Part shown: positions 1 to 7,613 of the stretch, one piece after another | Position numbering within the stretch: the first letter of the stretch is position 1 | Layout: each line of letters opens with the position of its first letter | Origin: Lentisphaeria bacterium | GTDB taxonomy: Bacteria > Verrucomicrobiota > Lentisphaeria > Victivallales > UBA1829 | Reading direction: 5' to 3' | Assembly (NCBI GenBank): GCA_003526375.1 | Contig: DPDG01000032.1 | Span: 1 to 19,700 of the forward strand | Length of the DNA stretch: 19,700 bases | Position numbers and translations under genes: made by a program | The notes under the pieces: model-generated | What the model saw: only the letters and a program-made list of their open reading frames with translations | Database searches by the model: none | Told to the model about the DNA's origin: nothing

Positions 1-426
1 TCAAATAATTTTTAGAAGTTCCCTATAATATTGGTCCGTAAAATTCGTGATTTTAACATTCGCTTCAATTGTCAAAGAAAAAACGGAGAACCCATATTTT
101 TCAGGAAAGTCTCTCAGCCATAATGGCATTCTTTTTCTCATGCTGGCAGCTTCACCATTAAATGGTGCATAAAAGACAATATTGGATGCAGACCTTAGCG
201 GGACTCCGTTTTCATCTGTTGGAATGATATATCTTACAGACGTTATTCTATTTAAGGGAAGATTAGCCCTTATTTCAAATATCCCCTCAAGAAAGCCCTT
301 GCCGCGAATGCAGTTTTGCTCCGGTAATGCAGGATAGAATATCTGTGGAGAGTGGAAATACCAGTAAAACATCACTCCCGAAATGAAAAGAATCATCAAC
401 AGAAAAAATTGTATTTTCTTTTTCAT
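1..426 (-). CDS. small membrane-anchored protein, unknown function
   Basis: A 141-residue ORF with its TGA at the very left edge, so it is complete. The N-terminus is MKKK followed by a hydrophobic stretch (about residues 5-22, rich in F, L, I, M), then FYWYFHSP. That fits an uncleaved signal anchor or a signal peptide without a clear cleavage site. The remaining ~115 residues are soluble in character and match no family I recognise. No good Shine-Dalgarno precedes the ATG; the upstream bases are GGGCAAATCTGAA. A TGCTATATA extended -10-like element lies only ~16 bp upstream, so the leader could be very short. It lies downstream of the GH106-like gene on the same strand but ~350 bp away, so it is probably a separate unit. 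Coding status is supported by the signal-anchor pattern and uninterrupted frame only. Confidence 0.6.
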   Translation of the reverse strand: MKKKIQFFLLMILFISGVMFYWYFHSPQIFYPALPEQNCIRGKGFLEGIFEIRANLPLNRITSVRYIIPTDENGVPLRSASNIVFYAPFNGEAASMRKRMPLWLRDFPEKYGFSVFSLTIEANVKITNFTDQYYRELLKII

Positions 427-441
427 TTCAGATTTGCCCTG

Positions 442-486
442 TATATAGCAAGCTTATTGGAGAAAGGATCGTTTCCTATCGGAAAC
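442..486 (-). promoter_or_regulatory. possible promoter/operator of the small membrane protein
   Basis: On the minus strand an extended -10-like TGC-TATATA occupies 450-442, ending 15 bp before the ATG at 426. Just upstream, 471-486 is a perfect interrupted palindrome, GTTTCC-TATC-GGAAAC, of the size of a dimeric regulator site. No convincing -35 hexamer sits at the right spacing. The palindrome is directly seen; its regulatory role is inference. Confidence 0.25.
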
Positions 487-567
487 ATAATGTAACATAC
501 TGTTTCTTTTGAAAAACTCAAGGAATAAATATGTGTTGAATGATCTTTTCCTGATATTTCATGATAA

Positions 568-702
568 GTTCAATCTTATCAACTTTCTCCAAAGGAAGTC
601 GCCCGGATCTACGGTTTTTCGGACAAGAGTCATTTCTGCCGCAGTTTCAAAAAGAATTTCGGGATTACGCCGGGCAGGTTCAGCCGCGAGAATGCCGTTT
701 AA
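568..702 (+). pseudogene. AraC-family regulator remnant (C-terminal HTH only)
   Basis: On the plus strand, the frame from 568 to the TAA at 700-702 encodes the last ~44 residues of an AraC/XylS DNA-binding domain. It includes SPKEVARIYGFSDKSHFCRS, then FKKNFGITPGRF, then a short tail and stop. These match the family's second helix-turn-helix signature: 'EIA...GFSD.SHF.R.FKK..G.TP..FR'. In this frame the upstream codons are TGA TAA (562-567). No first HTH or sensor domain is recognisable in 427-567 in any frame. The fragment is therefore a decayed or deleted regulator gene rather than an active one. It points toward the 3' end of the GH106-like gene, and may once have regulated this or an adjacent sugar locus. 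Confidence 0.75.
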
Positions 703-726
703 GTGTGGAAACGGAAAACGGAACAA

Positions 727-757
727 TCCCGGTCGGATGCCGATTGCCCAGCCGGGA
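727..757 (-). terminator. weak hairpin after the GH106-like gene
   Basis: TCCCGG (727-732) pairs with CCGGGA (752-757). The loop contains a nested CGG-ATG-CCG hairpin. It begins ~19 bp past the stop of the GH106-like gene on the minus strand. The following minus-strand bases (ATTGTTCCGTTTTCCG) are only moderately T-rich, so it is a weak candidate for the end of the transcript. Confidence 0.25.
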
Positions 758-775
758 ATGTTTTATCCGGTTGAT

Positions 776-3355
776 TCACTTTTCCAATTTCCGGCTTGCG
801 TCCATCAGATAGACCATGCTGGTCAGTCCATCGAATTCTCCGGCTTCCTCCCATGTGATCTTCAATTCATTTGCGCCTTTCCGGCAAAGCCCGGATACAT
901 CGCTGACAATGTTCCACGGGTCATAAATCCGTCTGCGGCGGAAAGGCGGAATTTCTCTGCCGTTCAGTTCCATTCTCGCATTGCCTGTAAATGTTTCGCT
1001 TTCCGCCACCAGAATGCAGTCCGTTTTTTCCAACTCAAAGCGAGCGGTAAAAGACGTTTTTGCCGGATAGATCGACGGTGTTTCAGGGGCACGGTCGAAA
1101 ATCGGGCGCGGGTGCATCATTTTGGGGTTGTGGAGATCAGTTCCCGTCAGTTCCCGGAGGAGAGTGTAGCGGTGTTTGCCGAGTCCTTTTTCATTGAACT
1201 TGATTTCCCAGTCCCGGAGCGCGGCGACTATTCCCGGCAGGTCCGGGATATAATCCCACTGCGGGTGTTTCATGTAATCGAAATCCTGCTGTTTCCGTGT
1301 CTGCGGCAGGAGATATTCCGGACATTCCAGCGGTTTATCGCGGAGCTCCAGAATCACAGCGTCAAACGGTGCCAGAGCGAAAATACCGTCTCCGCAACGG
1401 GAATACGAATCGGTTTCCGCGTCATACAGATAAATTCCGCCCTGCGGCGGAGTTTCCAGATTGAGCCGGAAAGTTCCATGCTGATCCTGATTGTTGAAGA
1501 TGTAAAGGAGCCGTCCGTTTTCATTCCGGCGGTACTGCGCCATAAGCCGTGCCGCATCCGCTTTTCCGTCTATGCTTTTCAGCGAGTATCCGTCACGTTC
1601 TTTCAATGATTCCATGTCCTGCGGAAAATGAAGGACGGGGATATGGCGGGATTGCAGAGAACGGACGGTGTCGCTGTCGAATTCAAAGGGAAGAAGCAGA
1701 GTGCCGTAGGTGCGTTTGCCGCAGGTGAATTTCCCGTCCTGCACTTCCGCTTTTGCAAGCGTGGCTTCATCGGTGAACTCAAATTGAATATGATGGTCAA
1801 TCAGGAACTGTGTACACTCGTATAATTTTTCACGAAGCTCCACGGCAAGATCATATTCTGCCTGAAAAAGACTGCGGAACACGGATTCGGGAAACAGTAC
1901 GCAGAGGGAGGTCAGGCTGCGCGATTCCCCGAGTTTGAACCCGAGGCGTGCGGCATAGGCGGCGAATTCATGGAAATGCGTATAATTCGGAGATTGGAAA
2001 AAGAAGGATTTTCCTGCATCGTCCTTACGGAATCCGTCGTAGGAATAATGAAAGCCGTGGGGCACCAGCCAGTTGACTCCGAGCGCATACAGCCAATGCA
2101 TGTTTTTCTTCATTCCGTCGAATCCGAAATTATACGGATTGCAGCCGAAACATTCGCTTTGCACCCGGTGCTCGCCGTTCTGTTCTGCCGCCGAAGAAAC
2201 CAGCTTGCCGCCGAGATTCAGCGATTTGAAGGCACGTCCGTCGGGGATATTCGGCGTAATGTGGTCGAAGCCCGGAATTCCGACATATTTCTGAAGGGCG
2301 AAAATATTCATGCCGTTTGTCGCCGCAAGCGGGTCTTCCTCACCGATGCCGTGACCGCAGAGTTTGAGCCCGTTCGCTTTACACCAGTCGTTGACCGGTT
2401 GGAAGAAACTCTCGATGAAAAGCTCCTGAACGGTTCGCCAGTATGCCTCCCGTATTTTTCTCGCATAGGCTGAGTTGCCTTTGAAGATGCAGTGATAAGA
2501 GTTGTCGATGGCATGCTGCCGCCGCTTTTTGAATTCCCCGGAGAAACGTTCCGTCCATGCGAACCATGCGCCGGTTGCGGTCTCATCCGTGAAGATTCCG
2601 GGGATGACACTTCCGAACTTCCCGCCGAAGTGCCGTTTGTATTTTTCATGCGTCAGCTCAATAAAATACCTGACGCATTCCGGATTCAGATTATCGGGAA
2701 TGTAGCGGTATTTCGAGCCTTCATGTACCTGTGCCGTGACGGCATAGATCTTCCAGCCCTCCGACAGATCCAGTTCGATCTGGAGGTGCGGATAGAACGT
2801 TTCCGCACGGTAATGCGGGTAGGTTGTTTTTCCGAAAAGATGCACATAATACGGACTTTGCCACAGGGTCTGGAAAAAATCGCTGCGGATCATGCCGACG
2901 TCATCGAAAACGTCACGTGATTCCAGCACGTTTCCATTGTCATCGGTCCGGACAGCCAGAGCTTCGAGCAGGCGTCCTTCTCCGAGATCCGCGGAAACAT
3001 GCCCGTTCCGATCCGGTTCGGCTTCATGAAAAACGAGTCCCCGCGCGATGAATTCCGGGTGATCCAGAAAAACGCGCCCGCCCGCCGGGCCGGAGGGAAA
3101 CGGGTCTTCATCGTAAAGCCATGCCTGCATTCCGAGCCGTTCCGCCTCCTCGATGATGCAGCCGATCATTTCAAACCATTCGTTCGACCCGTAGGGAGTT
3201 TTGAGACCCGCGCGCGGATGCATGAAGAAAGCATGGATTCCCTGTTCGTGCATGAGTTTCACCTGCCGTTTCAGTTCCTCTTTTTCCAGCTTGTGATTGA
3301 GGAACCAGAAAGGCGCGGGACGATAATCATATTCCTGCAGCATATAAAATTTCAC
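776..3355 (-). CDS. GH106-like glycoside hydrolase (possible alpha-L-rhamnosidase), cytoplasmic
   Basis: An 859-residue protein without a signal peptide. The N-terminal TIM-barrel region begins with the family pattern APFWFLNHKLEKEELKRQ (residues ~14-31). It continues with HPRAGLKTPY, YDEDPFPSGPAGG (81-93) and GIFTDE (253-258); the acidic pair in FTDE is a likely active-site position by analogy. The final ~100 residues form a galactose-binding-like beta-sandwich containing YDPWNIVSDVSGL. This architecture is that of Glyco_hydro_106-related enzymes, which include alpha-L-rhamnosidases; the exact substrate is inferred. It is the last gene of the lacI locus, 86 bp after the alpha/beta hydrolase. 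The start is ambiguous: the GTG at 3355 has a weak GGAAA 5 bp upstream, while an ATG at 3343 (four codons in) has GGAG 11 bp upstream. Lack of export suggests it works on imported oligosaccharides. Confidence 0.82.
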   Translation of the reverse strand: MKFYMLQEYDYRPAPFWFLNHKLEKEELKRQVKLMHEQGIHAFFMHPRAGLKTPYGSNEWFEMIGCIIEEAERLGMQAWLYDEDPFPSGPAGGRVFLDHPEFIARGLVFHEAEPDRNGHVSADLGEGRLLEALAVRTDDNGNVLESRDVFDDVGMIRSDFFQTLWQSPYYVHLFGKTTYPHYRAETFYPHLQIELDLSEGWKIYAVTAQVHEGSKYRYIPDNLNPECVRYFIELTHEKYKRHFGGKFGSVIPGIFTDETATGAWFAWTERFSGEFKKRRQHAIDNSYHCIFKGNSAYARKIREAYWRTVQELFIESFFQPVNDWCKANGLKLCGHGIGEEDPLAATNGMNIFALQKYVGIPGFDHITPNIPDGRAFKSLNLGGKLVSSAAEQNGEHRVQSECFGCNPYNFGFDGMKKNMHWLYALGVNWLVPHGFHYSYDGFRKDDAGKSFFFQSPNYTHFHEFAAYAARLGFKLGESRSLTSLCVLFPESVFRSLFQAEYDLAVELREKLYECTQFLIDHHIQFEFTDEATLAKAEVQDGKFTCGKRTYGTLLLPFEFDSDTVRSLQSRHIPVLHFPQDMESLKERDGYSLKSIDGKADAARLMAQYRRNENGRLLYIFNNQDQHGTFRLNLETPPQGGIYLYDAETDSYSRCGDGIFALAPFDAVILELRDKPLECPEYLLPQTRKQQDFDYMKHPQWDYIPDLPGIVAALRDWEIKFNEKGLGKHRYTLLRELTGTDLHNPKMMHPRPIFDRAPETPSIYPAKTSFTARFELEKTDCILVAESETFTGNARMELNGREIPPFRRRRIYDPWNIVSDVSGLCRKGANELKITWEEAGEFDGLTSMVYLMDASRKLEK

Positions 3356-3441
3356 TCCATTTTCCGACTTCAGCTTTTCTTTTGATCTGTGACCGGATTA
3401 CATTATTTTCCATGCATTGATTATTCAAGCGGATAAGTTTT

Positions 3442-4485
3442 TCAAAACAAATGTTTCTTGAAAAAAGCGACGGATCTATTGCCGCCCCAGCTGTGTTCCC
3501 CGGGGAACAGGTCCAGCTCCAGGTGTCCTGCGGCTCCCGCGGCTTCATAAATCTGCTTTACCCTGTTAAAACATGCCAGTGCGCCGTCTACCTGAAAACA
3601 GGTGTCATAGATTCCGATGTCCACCAGCAGCGGAGCCGGCGCAATCAGTCCCTGAAGTTCCGGCAGATCGACCAGCGTGAACAGTCCCGGCGCGACCTGC
3701 ATTCCGCAGTAGTTCAGATCGTTGATTCCGAACTCCTCCCATAGTGCGCTGTAGCAGATTATTTCACTTGCCTTGATCCGTTCATCGCACAGCGTCATCC
3801 AGACCGCCATGGTGCCGCCGCCGGAAAGTCCCATGACGCCGATTCTGTTCTTATCGACACCGGGCAGTTCCGATACAAAGGAGATTGCGGCTTTTCCGTG
3901 GGCGACATTGATCGAGAGCGATGTCATGCCGAGCATTGTTGCATGGAGGTAATACAGATTGCACCAGTCGCGCCCTCCGTTATGGGAGAAAAAATGAGGT
4001 TTGGCGGAATCATTGCGGCTGCCGAATCCAATCCAATCAATAGCAAATGTAATGAATCCAGCTTTTGCCATCCGGTGCCCGTAGTCATAATTGAACTGCC
4101 TGACGGTCTGCTCCAGTTCCGGCGTGGAACGGTTGCCCATGACCGGTTCCTTACCGTAAGGGCCGTGACCATGACAACATAAAATGGCTGGACGTTTTGT
4201 GCCCGCCTCCATTGTTTCCGGATATGCCACGATCAATTCCGCAGAGATATATTCCGCCGTATTGATGAGATATTTCTGTTTCCTGACGGAGTCTTCCACC
4301 CATTCGGCAATCAGTTCCGCTTCGGGGTTGACCTGTTCGGGGAACTTTCCCAATGTTGACAGGACTTCCGGTCTGGCTTCCGCTTTCCACTCGGTAAAAT
4401 GTTTCCGTCCGTCGAAGGCATAACGCGGATGGTTGTTCTTCGCCATTTCCAGAAACATTTTCTGAGGACTTAGATTTCTGCGCAT
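3442..4485 (-). CDS. alpha/beta hydrolase (acetyl-esterase / dienelactone-hydrolase type), cytoplasmic
   Basis: A 347-residue protein beginning MRRNLSPQ. The frame is open further upstream into the CBM gene, but the ATG at 4485 has GGAAAG 8-9 bp before it and gives a normal family length. Visible catalytic features are the oxyanion-region HGHG (105-108), the nucleophile elbow GLSGGG with Ser221, an acid in GIYD (Asp294) and the catalytic His in GEHSW (His331). This is a complete Ser-Asp-His triad in the order expected for the fold. No signal peptide is present. In a glycan locus the likely role is removal of acetyl or other ester groups from sugars; that is inference, and peptidase-like or other esterase activity cannot be excluded. 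It follows a probable terminator after the CBM gene and precedes the GH106-like gene, so these two may form a sub-operon. Confidence 0.85.
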   Translation of the reverse strand: MRRNLSPQKMFLEMAKNNHPRYAFDGRKHFTEWKAEARPEVLSTLGKFPEQVNPEAELIAEWVEDSVRKQKYLINTAEYISAELIVAYPETMEAGTKRPAILCCHGHGPYGKEPVMGNRSTPELEQTVRQFNYDYGHRMAKAGFITFAIDWIGFGSRNDSAKPHFFSHNGGRDWCNLYYLHATMLGMTSLSINVAHGKAAISFVSELPGVDKNRIGVMGLSGGGTMAVWMTLCDERIKASEIICYSALWEEFGINDLNYCGMQVAPGLFTLVDLPELQGLIAPAPLLVDIGIYDTCFQVDGALACFNRVKQIYEAAGAAGHLELDLFPGEHSWGGNRSVAFFKKHLF

Positions 4486-4533
4486 GATTGTGACTTTCCA
4501 AATGTATTTTTTCTTTATGTATTTTAGAAGAAA

Positions 4534-4570
4534 GGTAACTGCCGGGAGGGAGTATAAGCCGACAGTTACC
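4534..4570 (-). terminator. probable Rho-independent terminator after the CBM gene
   Basis: GGTAACTG (4534-4541) pairs perfectly with CAGTTACC (4563-4570). After one C/A mismatch, three further G-C pairs (4543-4545 with 4559-4561) extend the stem inward, leaving a 13-base loop. On the minus strand the stem starts 11 bp after the CBM gene stop and is followed by TTTCTTCTAAAA, a broken T tract. This suggests termination or attenuation inside the locus before the hydrolase gene. Confidence 0.6.
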
Positions 4571-4580
4571 CGGAGTGCAG

Positions 4581-5537
4581 TCAGTGCTGTTCTTTGATCG
4601 CGAGATTTGAGAAGCGCGCCGTTCCCTGATTGGAAATCATGTTCAGGTAGAGCGTCGCCTTCGGTTCCTTTGCGGTGAACGGACAGAAGAATGACTGCGG
4701 CTTGCCTCCGGTGGGCGGACAGCTTTTTGCAACGAGATTGCCGGAGGAGTCCTTGAGCCATACCGCGAATTCTCCTGTGAGTCCGGGTGAAGTTTCCACC
4801 GTAAATTCCAGCACATATTTTCTGCCGGGGACCAGAACGATACCGGTCTGGTGCAGACGTCCCCATGCGGGTGTCCGGCTTCCGGCTTCGACCGCCTTCA
4901 TGAGAAAGGTTTTGTTCTCCGCGTTTCCCTCGACCTTGCCGGAGGGAGATGAGAATGTCCAGTGATTCAGACCGCGCATGAAGTCGGCATTTCTGACAAT
5001 GCCGGTATCCGCAGCGACCTCATACAGCGATACATTGTCAAATGTGACTTCGCCCCTGTCTCCCATTGCGTTCAGGAAAACCCGGCATTGTTGAGAGGTC
5101 GGGATGAATTCCCCCTGCATGACTTGCCATTTGCCCTGACGGGCGGCATCGGCAAAGACTTGAATCGTGCCTGTGCCTTCTCCGGCTTTCACAAGCATGG
5201 AGAGAACGCCGGAGAATCCTTTGTCCGCATGGACATAGGCTCGGACCAGATAGTTTTTTCCCGGAGTGACTTGAACTGTTTTATGGATTCTGCCCCAGGC
5301 ACCGTACTTTCCGTTCAGGAGTTTGTCCGCCGGTTTTTCAAACCGCATGGTCAACCCTTCGTCGCCGTCCTGCACCACTGTGGAGCGTTCAAGGTTTCTG
5401 ACGATTCCGTGCATGGAGAGAAAGTTCCAGTCGCGGGTTTCATCTTCAAATGATCCGTTCCGGATCAGGTTTTCCGCCGCGTTCGATCCGTAGGCAAGAC
5501 CGGTGGCGGCGATCATTGCGATGCATATTTTCTTCAT
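4581..5537 (-). CDS. secreted protein with two tandem carbohydrate-binding-like modules
   Basis: A 318-residue protein with a signal peptide (MKKICIAMIAATGLAYGSNA, cleavage near residue 20-21). The rest is two related ~145-residue beta-sandwich modules of the CBM4/9-like kind. Module 1 runs from NLIRNGSFE to FDNVSLYEV (~23-174); module 2 runs from GIVRNADF to FSNLAI (~179-314). The duplication is visible as AWGRIH...VTPGKNYLV (80-98) against AWGRLH...LVPGRKYVL (224-243), and as VFLNAMGDRGEVTFDNVSL against LYLNMISNQGTARFSNLAI. There is no catalytic domain. AAGGAG precedes the ATG. It lies 99 bp after the DUF4838 gene with a strong hairpin in the gap. The likely role is glycan capture or presentation outside the cytoplasmic membrane; the ligand is not predictable from sequence. 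Confidence 0.85.
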   Translation of the reverse strand: MKKICIAMIAATGLAYGSNAAENLIRNGSFEDETRDWNFLSMHGIVRNLERSTVVQDGDEGLTMRFEKPADKLLNGKYGAWGRIHKTVQVTPGKNYLVRAYVHADKGFSGVLSMLVKAGEGTGTIQVFADAARQGKWQVMQGEFIPTSQQCRVFLNAMGDRGEVTFDNVSLYEVAADTGIVRNADFMRGLNHWTFSSPSGKVEGNAENKTFLMKAVEAGSRTPAWGRLHQTGIVLVPGRKYVLEFTVETSPGLTGEFAVWLKDSSGNLVAKSCPPTGGKPQSFFCPFTAKEPKATLYLNMISNQGTARFSNLAIKEQH

Positions 5538-5590
5538 GCTGTTCTTCTCCTTGAATTTATTTCTGGTTCGGATTACCTGCGAATGACTGT

Positions 5591-5629
5591 AAAATCGCCG
5601 GTATGCCGTTTCTGCATATCCGGCATTTT
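5591..5629 (-). terminator. bidirectional terminator-like hairpin between DUF4838 and CBM genes
   Basis: GCCGG-TATGC (5597-5601 continuing) pairs with GCATA-CCGGC (ending 5624) around a 7-base loop, with one bulged A. After a bulged C, AAAAT (5591-5595) pairs with ATTTT (5625-5629). The A-tract/stem/T-tract form is symmetric and could act in either direction. On the minus (coding) strand it is followed by GATTTTACAG. It lies just after the DUF4838 stop (5637), so it may lower expression of the downstream CBM gene or be an mRNA end or processing site. Confidence 0.55.
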
Positions 5630-5636
5630 CCGTTTT

Positions 5637-7580
5637 TTAGTCTCCCCGCCATCCCATCCACCAGTCAAGCTGTTGAATGAATACGATGTTTACCACCTGG
5701 TCATTGCGGATTTCATGGCGGTAGCTGTCCAGTTCTTTCAGTATGGCGCGGAAGGCTTTCTTCTTTTTCTGGTTCGGACGGTCATTCTTCCACTCATCGA
5801 ATGCATTCATTGCTTTCAGCGTGAGTTCGGTATGCCTGAGTCCCTTTTTGAGAAACTTGACACGTTCAAGATCTCCGGGTGAGTTCCTGACCGCTTTTTC
5901 CGCATCGTCAAGGAGAGTTCCTGCGTGTGCGACATCAGCCAGGGAATAGAGCTTGTTGCCGCTGTATCCCATCGGATTCCAGCCCCCTTCCGGATATTTT
6001 CTGCTGAATGCGGAATCTCTTTTCAATGTCTGTCTTTCCCAGAAACTGAAGTATTCGCGTATTTTACCCGCAGCGGCGCCGAATCCCTGATAGTATTCAT
6101 CGAGAATGGCGTCCGCATCCTTTTCCGGTTCAACGTTGAGGCGTGCCAGCATGTAGAGATTCGGCCCCTGCGTCCCGAACATTCCATTGAGGCTGTCGAA
6201 GTCTGTCCCTTTCATGCCGCGCTGATAGGCGAACTTGTAATCCTCCGCGAATTGGTGTGCGAAAATGTAAGGCAGGGTGTATCCTGCGAGAAAGTAGTTG
6301 GGGCGCAGGTAAAGACTGGCTCCCGTTTTATGCCACCCCTCCCACTGCCTGCGAAACGCATCACGTTTTTCCGCGTCGAGCGGATAATCGAAATTCTGGA
6401 CGATTCCCACCAGAATATTCGGGTTGAGTCTGGTTTTCACCGGCGGATTGGAATAGGTGAAATAGGCATAGCCGATCACGACCGGATTGGGACGGTGCTT
6501 TGCGCCTTCTGCCTGCAGGGCGAGCCAGAATTTCGCATAACGGTCGGAAAGATTGTCCGGCGGGGGAGGGTCATGCGGGATATTGGTCTTTCCGTCTTTG
6601 GTCCAATATTGCGTCCGGTCGGTTTTGGCGGGGTCTGCATCCCATGTGAGACAGTTCGGGCAGAGACAGTGCCCATCCTCGAAACGGCGGTCGTTTTCGC
6701 ATCCGTTGATGAATTCTCCGGGGAAGGACTGACGTCCGTTCAGCCAGTCGTCGATGATCTGTTTGTGAAGCGCGGGATTGGAGACACACATCTGCACGAG
6801 ATCGTACCGTTTGTCGTAAGGTGTGCGTGTTCCATCGGGACGCAGGGCGAAGAAGTCCGGACGGGTTTTTCCGAAACGTTTCCAGTAAAGTTCAAAACCG
6901 TGTCCATACTGGAATGATTCTCCGCGGGCGAAACGCTGGCGGCGCATCCAGATCTGACGCTCCAGTTTGGCATTCCGGAACTCTTCATCCGTCAGCAGTC
7001 CCCTGGGATTGCCGAGGCTTGCTTCGCGGATGCGTGAATGAATCAACTGCGGAATATGTTTTTTATTTTCATTCTTTCCCGCAGAGAATGTAGTCTTTGG
7101 GGGAATTACCGTGCCGGTGTCTCCCGGCCAGAGCCAGCGCACTCCGAGATTGTTTTCCAGAAAGTCGTAAACCGCGAACAACGTTCCCATCGGTGTCCTG
7201 TCATCCTGCGGCAGGGTGCCGTTGCCGTCGCGCCCGGCGAGGATGACTGCCTGCGGCGAAACTTTTTTCAGATAGGCATTAGGCGGCAGTCCGCCGGCGT
7301 CGATCCCGTGCTGTAAAGCGAACCGGGTTTTCCCCAGATAGATGCGGGGCATATCCCCTTTGAGTCTGTTTTCTCTTACGATGGGAAGAAGGACTCCGGT
7401 GCTTTTCCGGATATGCTCACTCAGTTCTCCTGCGGCATATTTCTCAATCCGGTTGGCACGGACGGGCAGAACGATTTCAGTCTTTGCCTGCCCGTTGCTG
7501 ACGATGTCAAAACCGTCATTCGCGAATGAGGCGCAGATCCCGAACAGGGGCAGAGTTAATAGTGTCAGTATTTTTACCAT
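5637..7580 (-). CDS. secreted DUF4838 protein (glycoside-hydrolase-like)
   Basis: A 647-residue protein with a signal peptide (MVKILTLLTLPLFGICASFA). Residues ~34-165 form the N-terminal domain resembling the GH67 N-terminal fold: IVLPVRANRIEKYAAGELSE, ending in GVRWLWPGDTG (146-156). The DUF4838 core follows (~175-450), with the typical HGHGFE-like segment YGHGFELYW, the CLCPNC cysteine motif (305-310), and a long aromatic-rich barrel. The C-terminal ~190 residues are helical. DUF4838 proteins are common in glycan-degradation loci of Bacteroidota, Lentisphaerota and Planctomycetota; their activity is not settled. AAGGAG lies 8 bp before the ATG, and the gene starts 33 bp after the pseudopilin stop, so the two are almost certainly cotranscribed. 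The likely location is periplasm or cell surface. Confidence 0.85.
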   Translation of the reverse strand: MVKILTLLTLPLFGICASFANDGFDIVSNGQAKTEIVLPVRANRIEKYAAGELSEHIRKSTGVLLPIVRENRLKGDMPRIYLGKTRFALQHGIDAGGLPPNAYLKKVSPQAVILAGRDGNGTLPQDDRTPMGTLFAVYDFLENNLGVRWLWPGDTGTVIPPKTTFSAGKNENKKHIPQLIHSRIREASLGNPRGLLTDEEFRNAKLERQIWMRRQRFARGESFQYGHGFELYWKRFGKTRPDFFALRPDGTRTPYDKRYDLVQMCVSNPALHKQIIDDWLNGRQSFPGEFINGCENDRRFEDGHCLCPNCLTWDADPAKTDRTQYWTKDGKTNIPHDPPPPDNLSDRYAKFWLALQAEGAKHRPNPVVIGYAYFTYSNPPVKTRLNPNILVGIVQNFDYPLDAEKRDAFRRQWEGWHKTGASLYLRPNYFLAGYTLPYIFAHQFAEDYKFAYQRGMKGTDFDSLNGMFGTQGPNLYMLARLNVEPEKDADAILDEYYQGFGAAAGKIREYFSFWERQTLKRDSAFSRKYPEGGWNPMGYSGNKLYSLADVAHAGTLLDDAEKAVRNSPGDLERVKFLKKGLRHTELTLKAMNAFDEWKNDRPNQKKKKAFRAILKELDSYRHEIRNDQVVNIVFIQQLDWWMGWRGD

Positions 7581-7613
7581 GGAAATCTCCTTGTTGGGTT
7601 ACGTAAGGACAGC

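Noticed and set aside
509..1609. 366-codon open frame on the plus strand
   Set aside because: It lies largely antisense to the GH106-like gene, has no recognisable domain, and its product is of low-complexity Arg/Phe-rich character typical of a reverse frame.
3442..4866. Longer version of the alpha/beta hydrolase (474 codons)
   Set aside because: The extra N-terminal 127 codons overlap the CBM gene and the hairpin after it, and look non-coding; the start at 4485 has a ribosome binding site.
5925..6917. 330-codon open frame on the plus strand
   Set aside because: Antisense to the DUF4838 gene, which has a signal peptide, family motifs and a good ribosome binding site.
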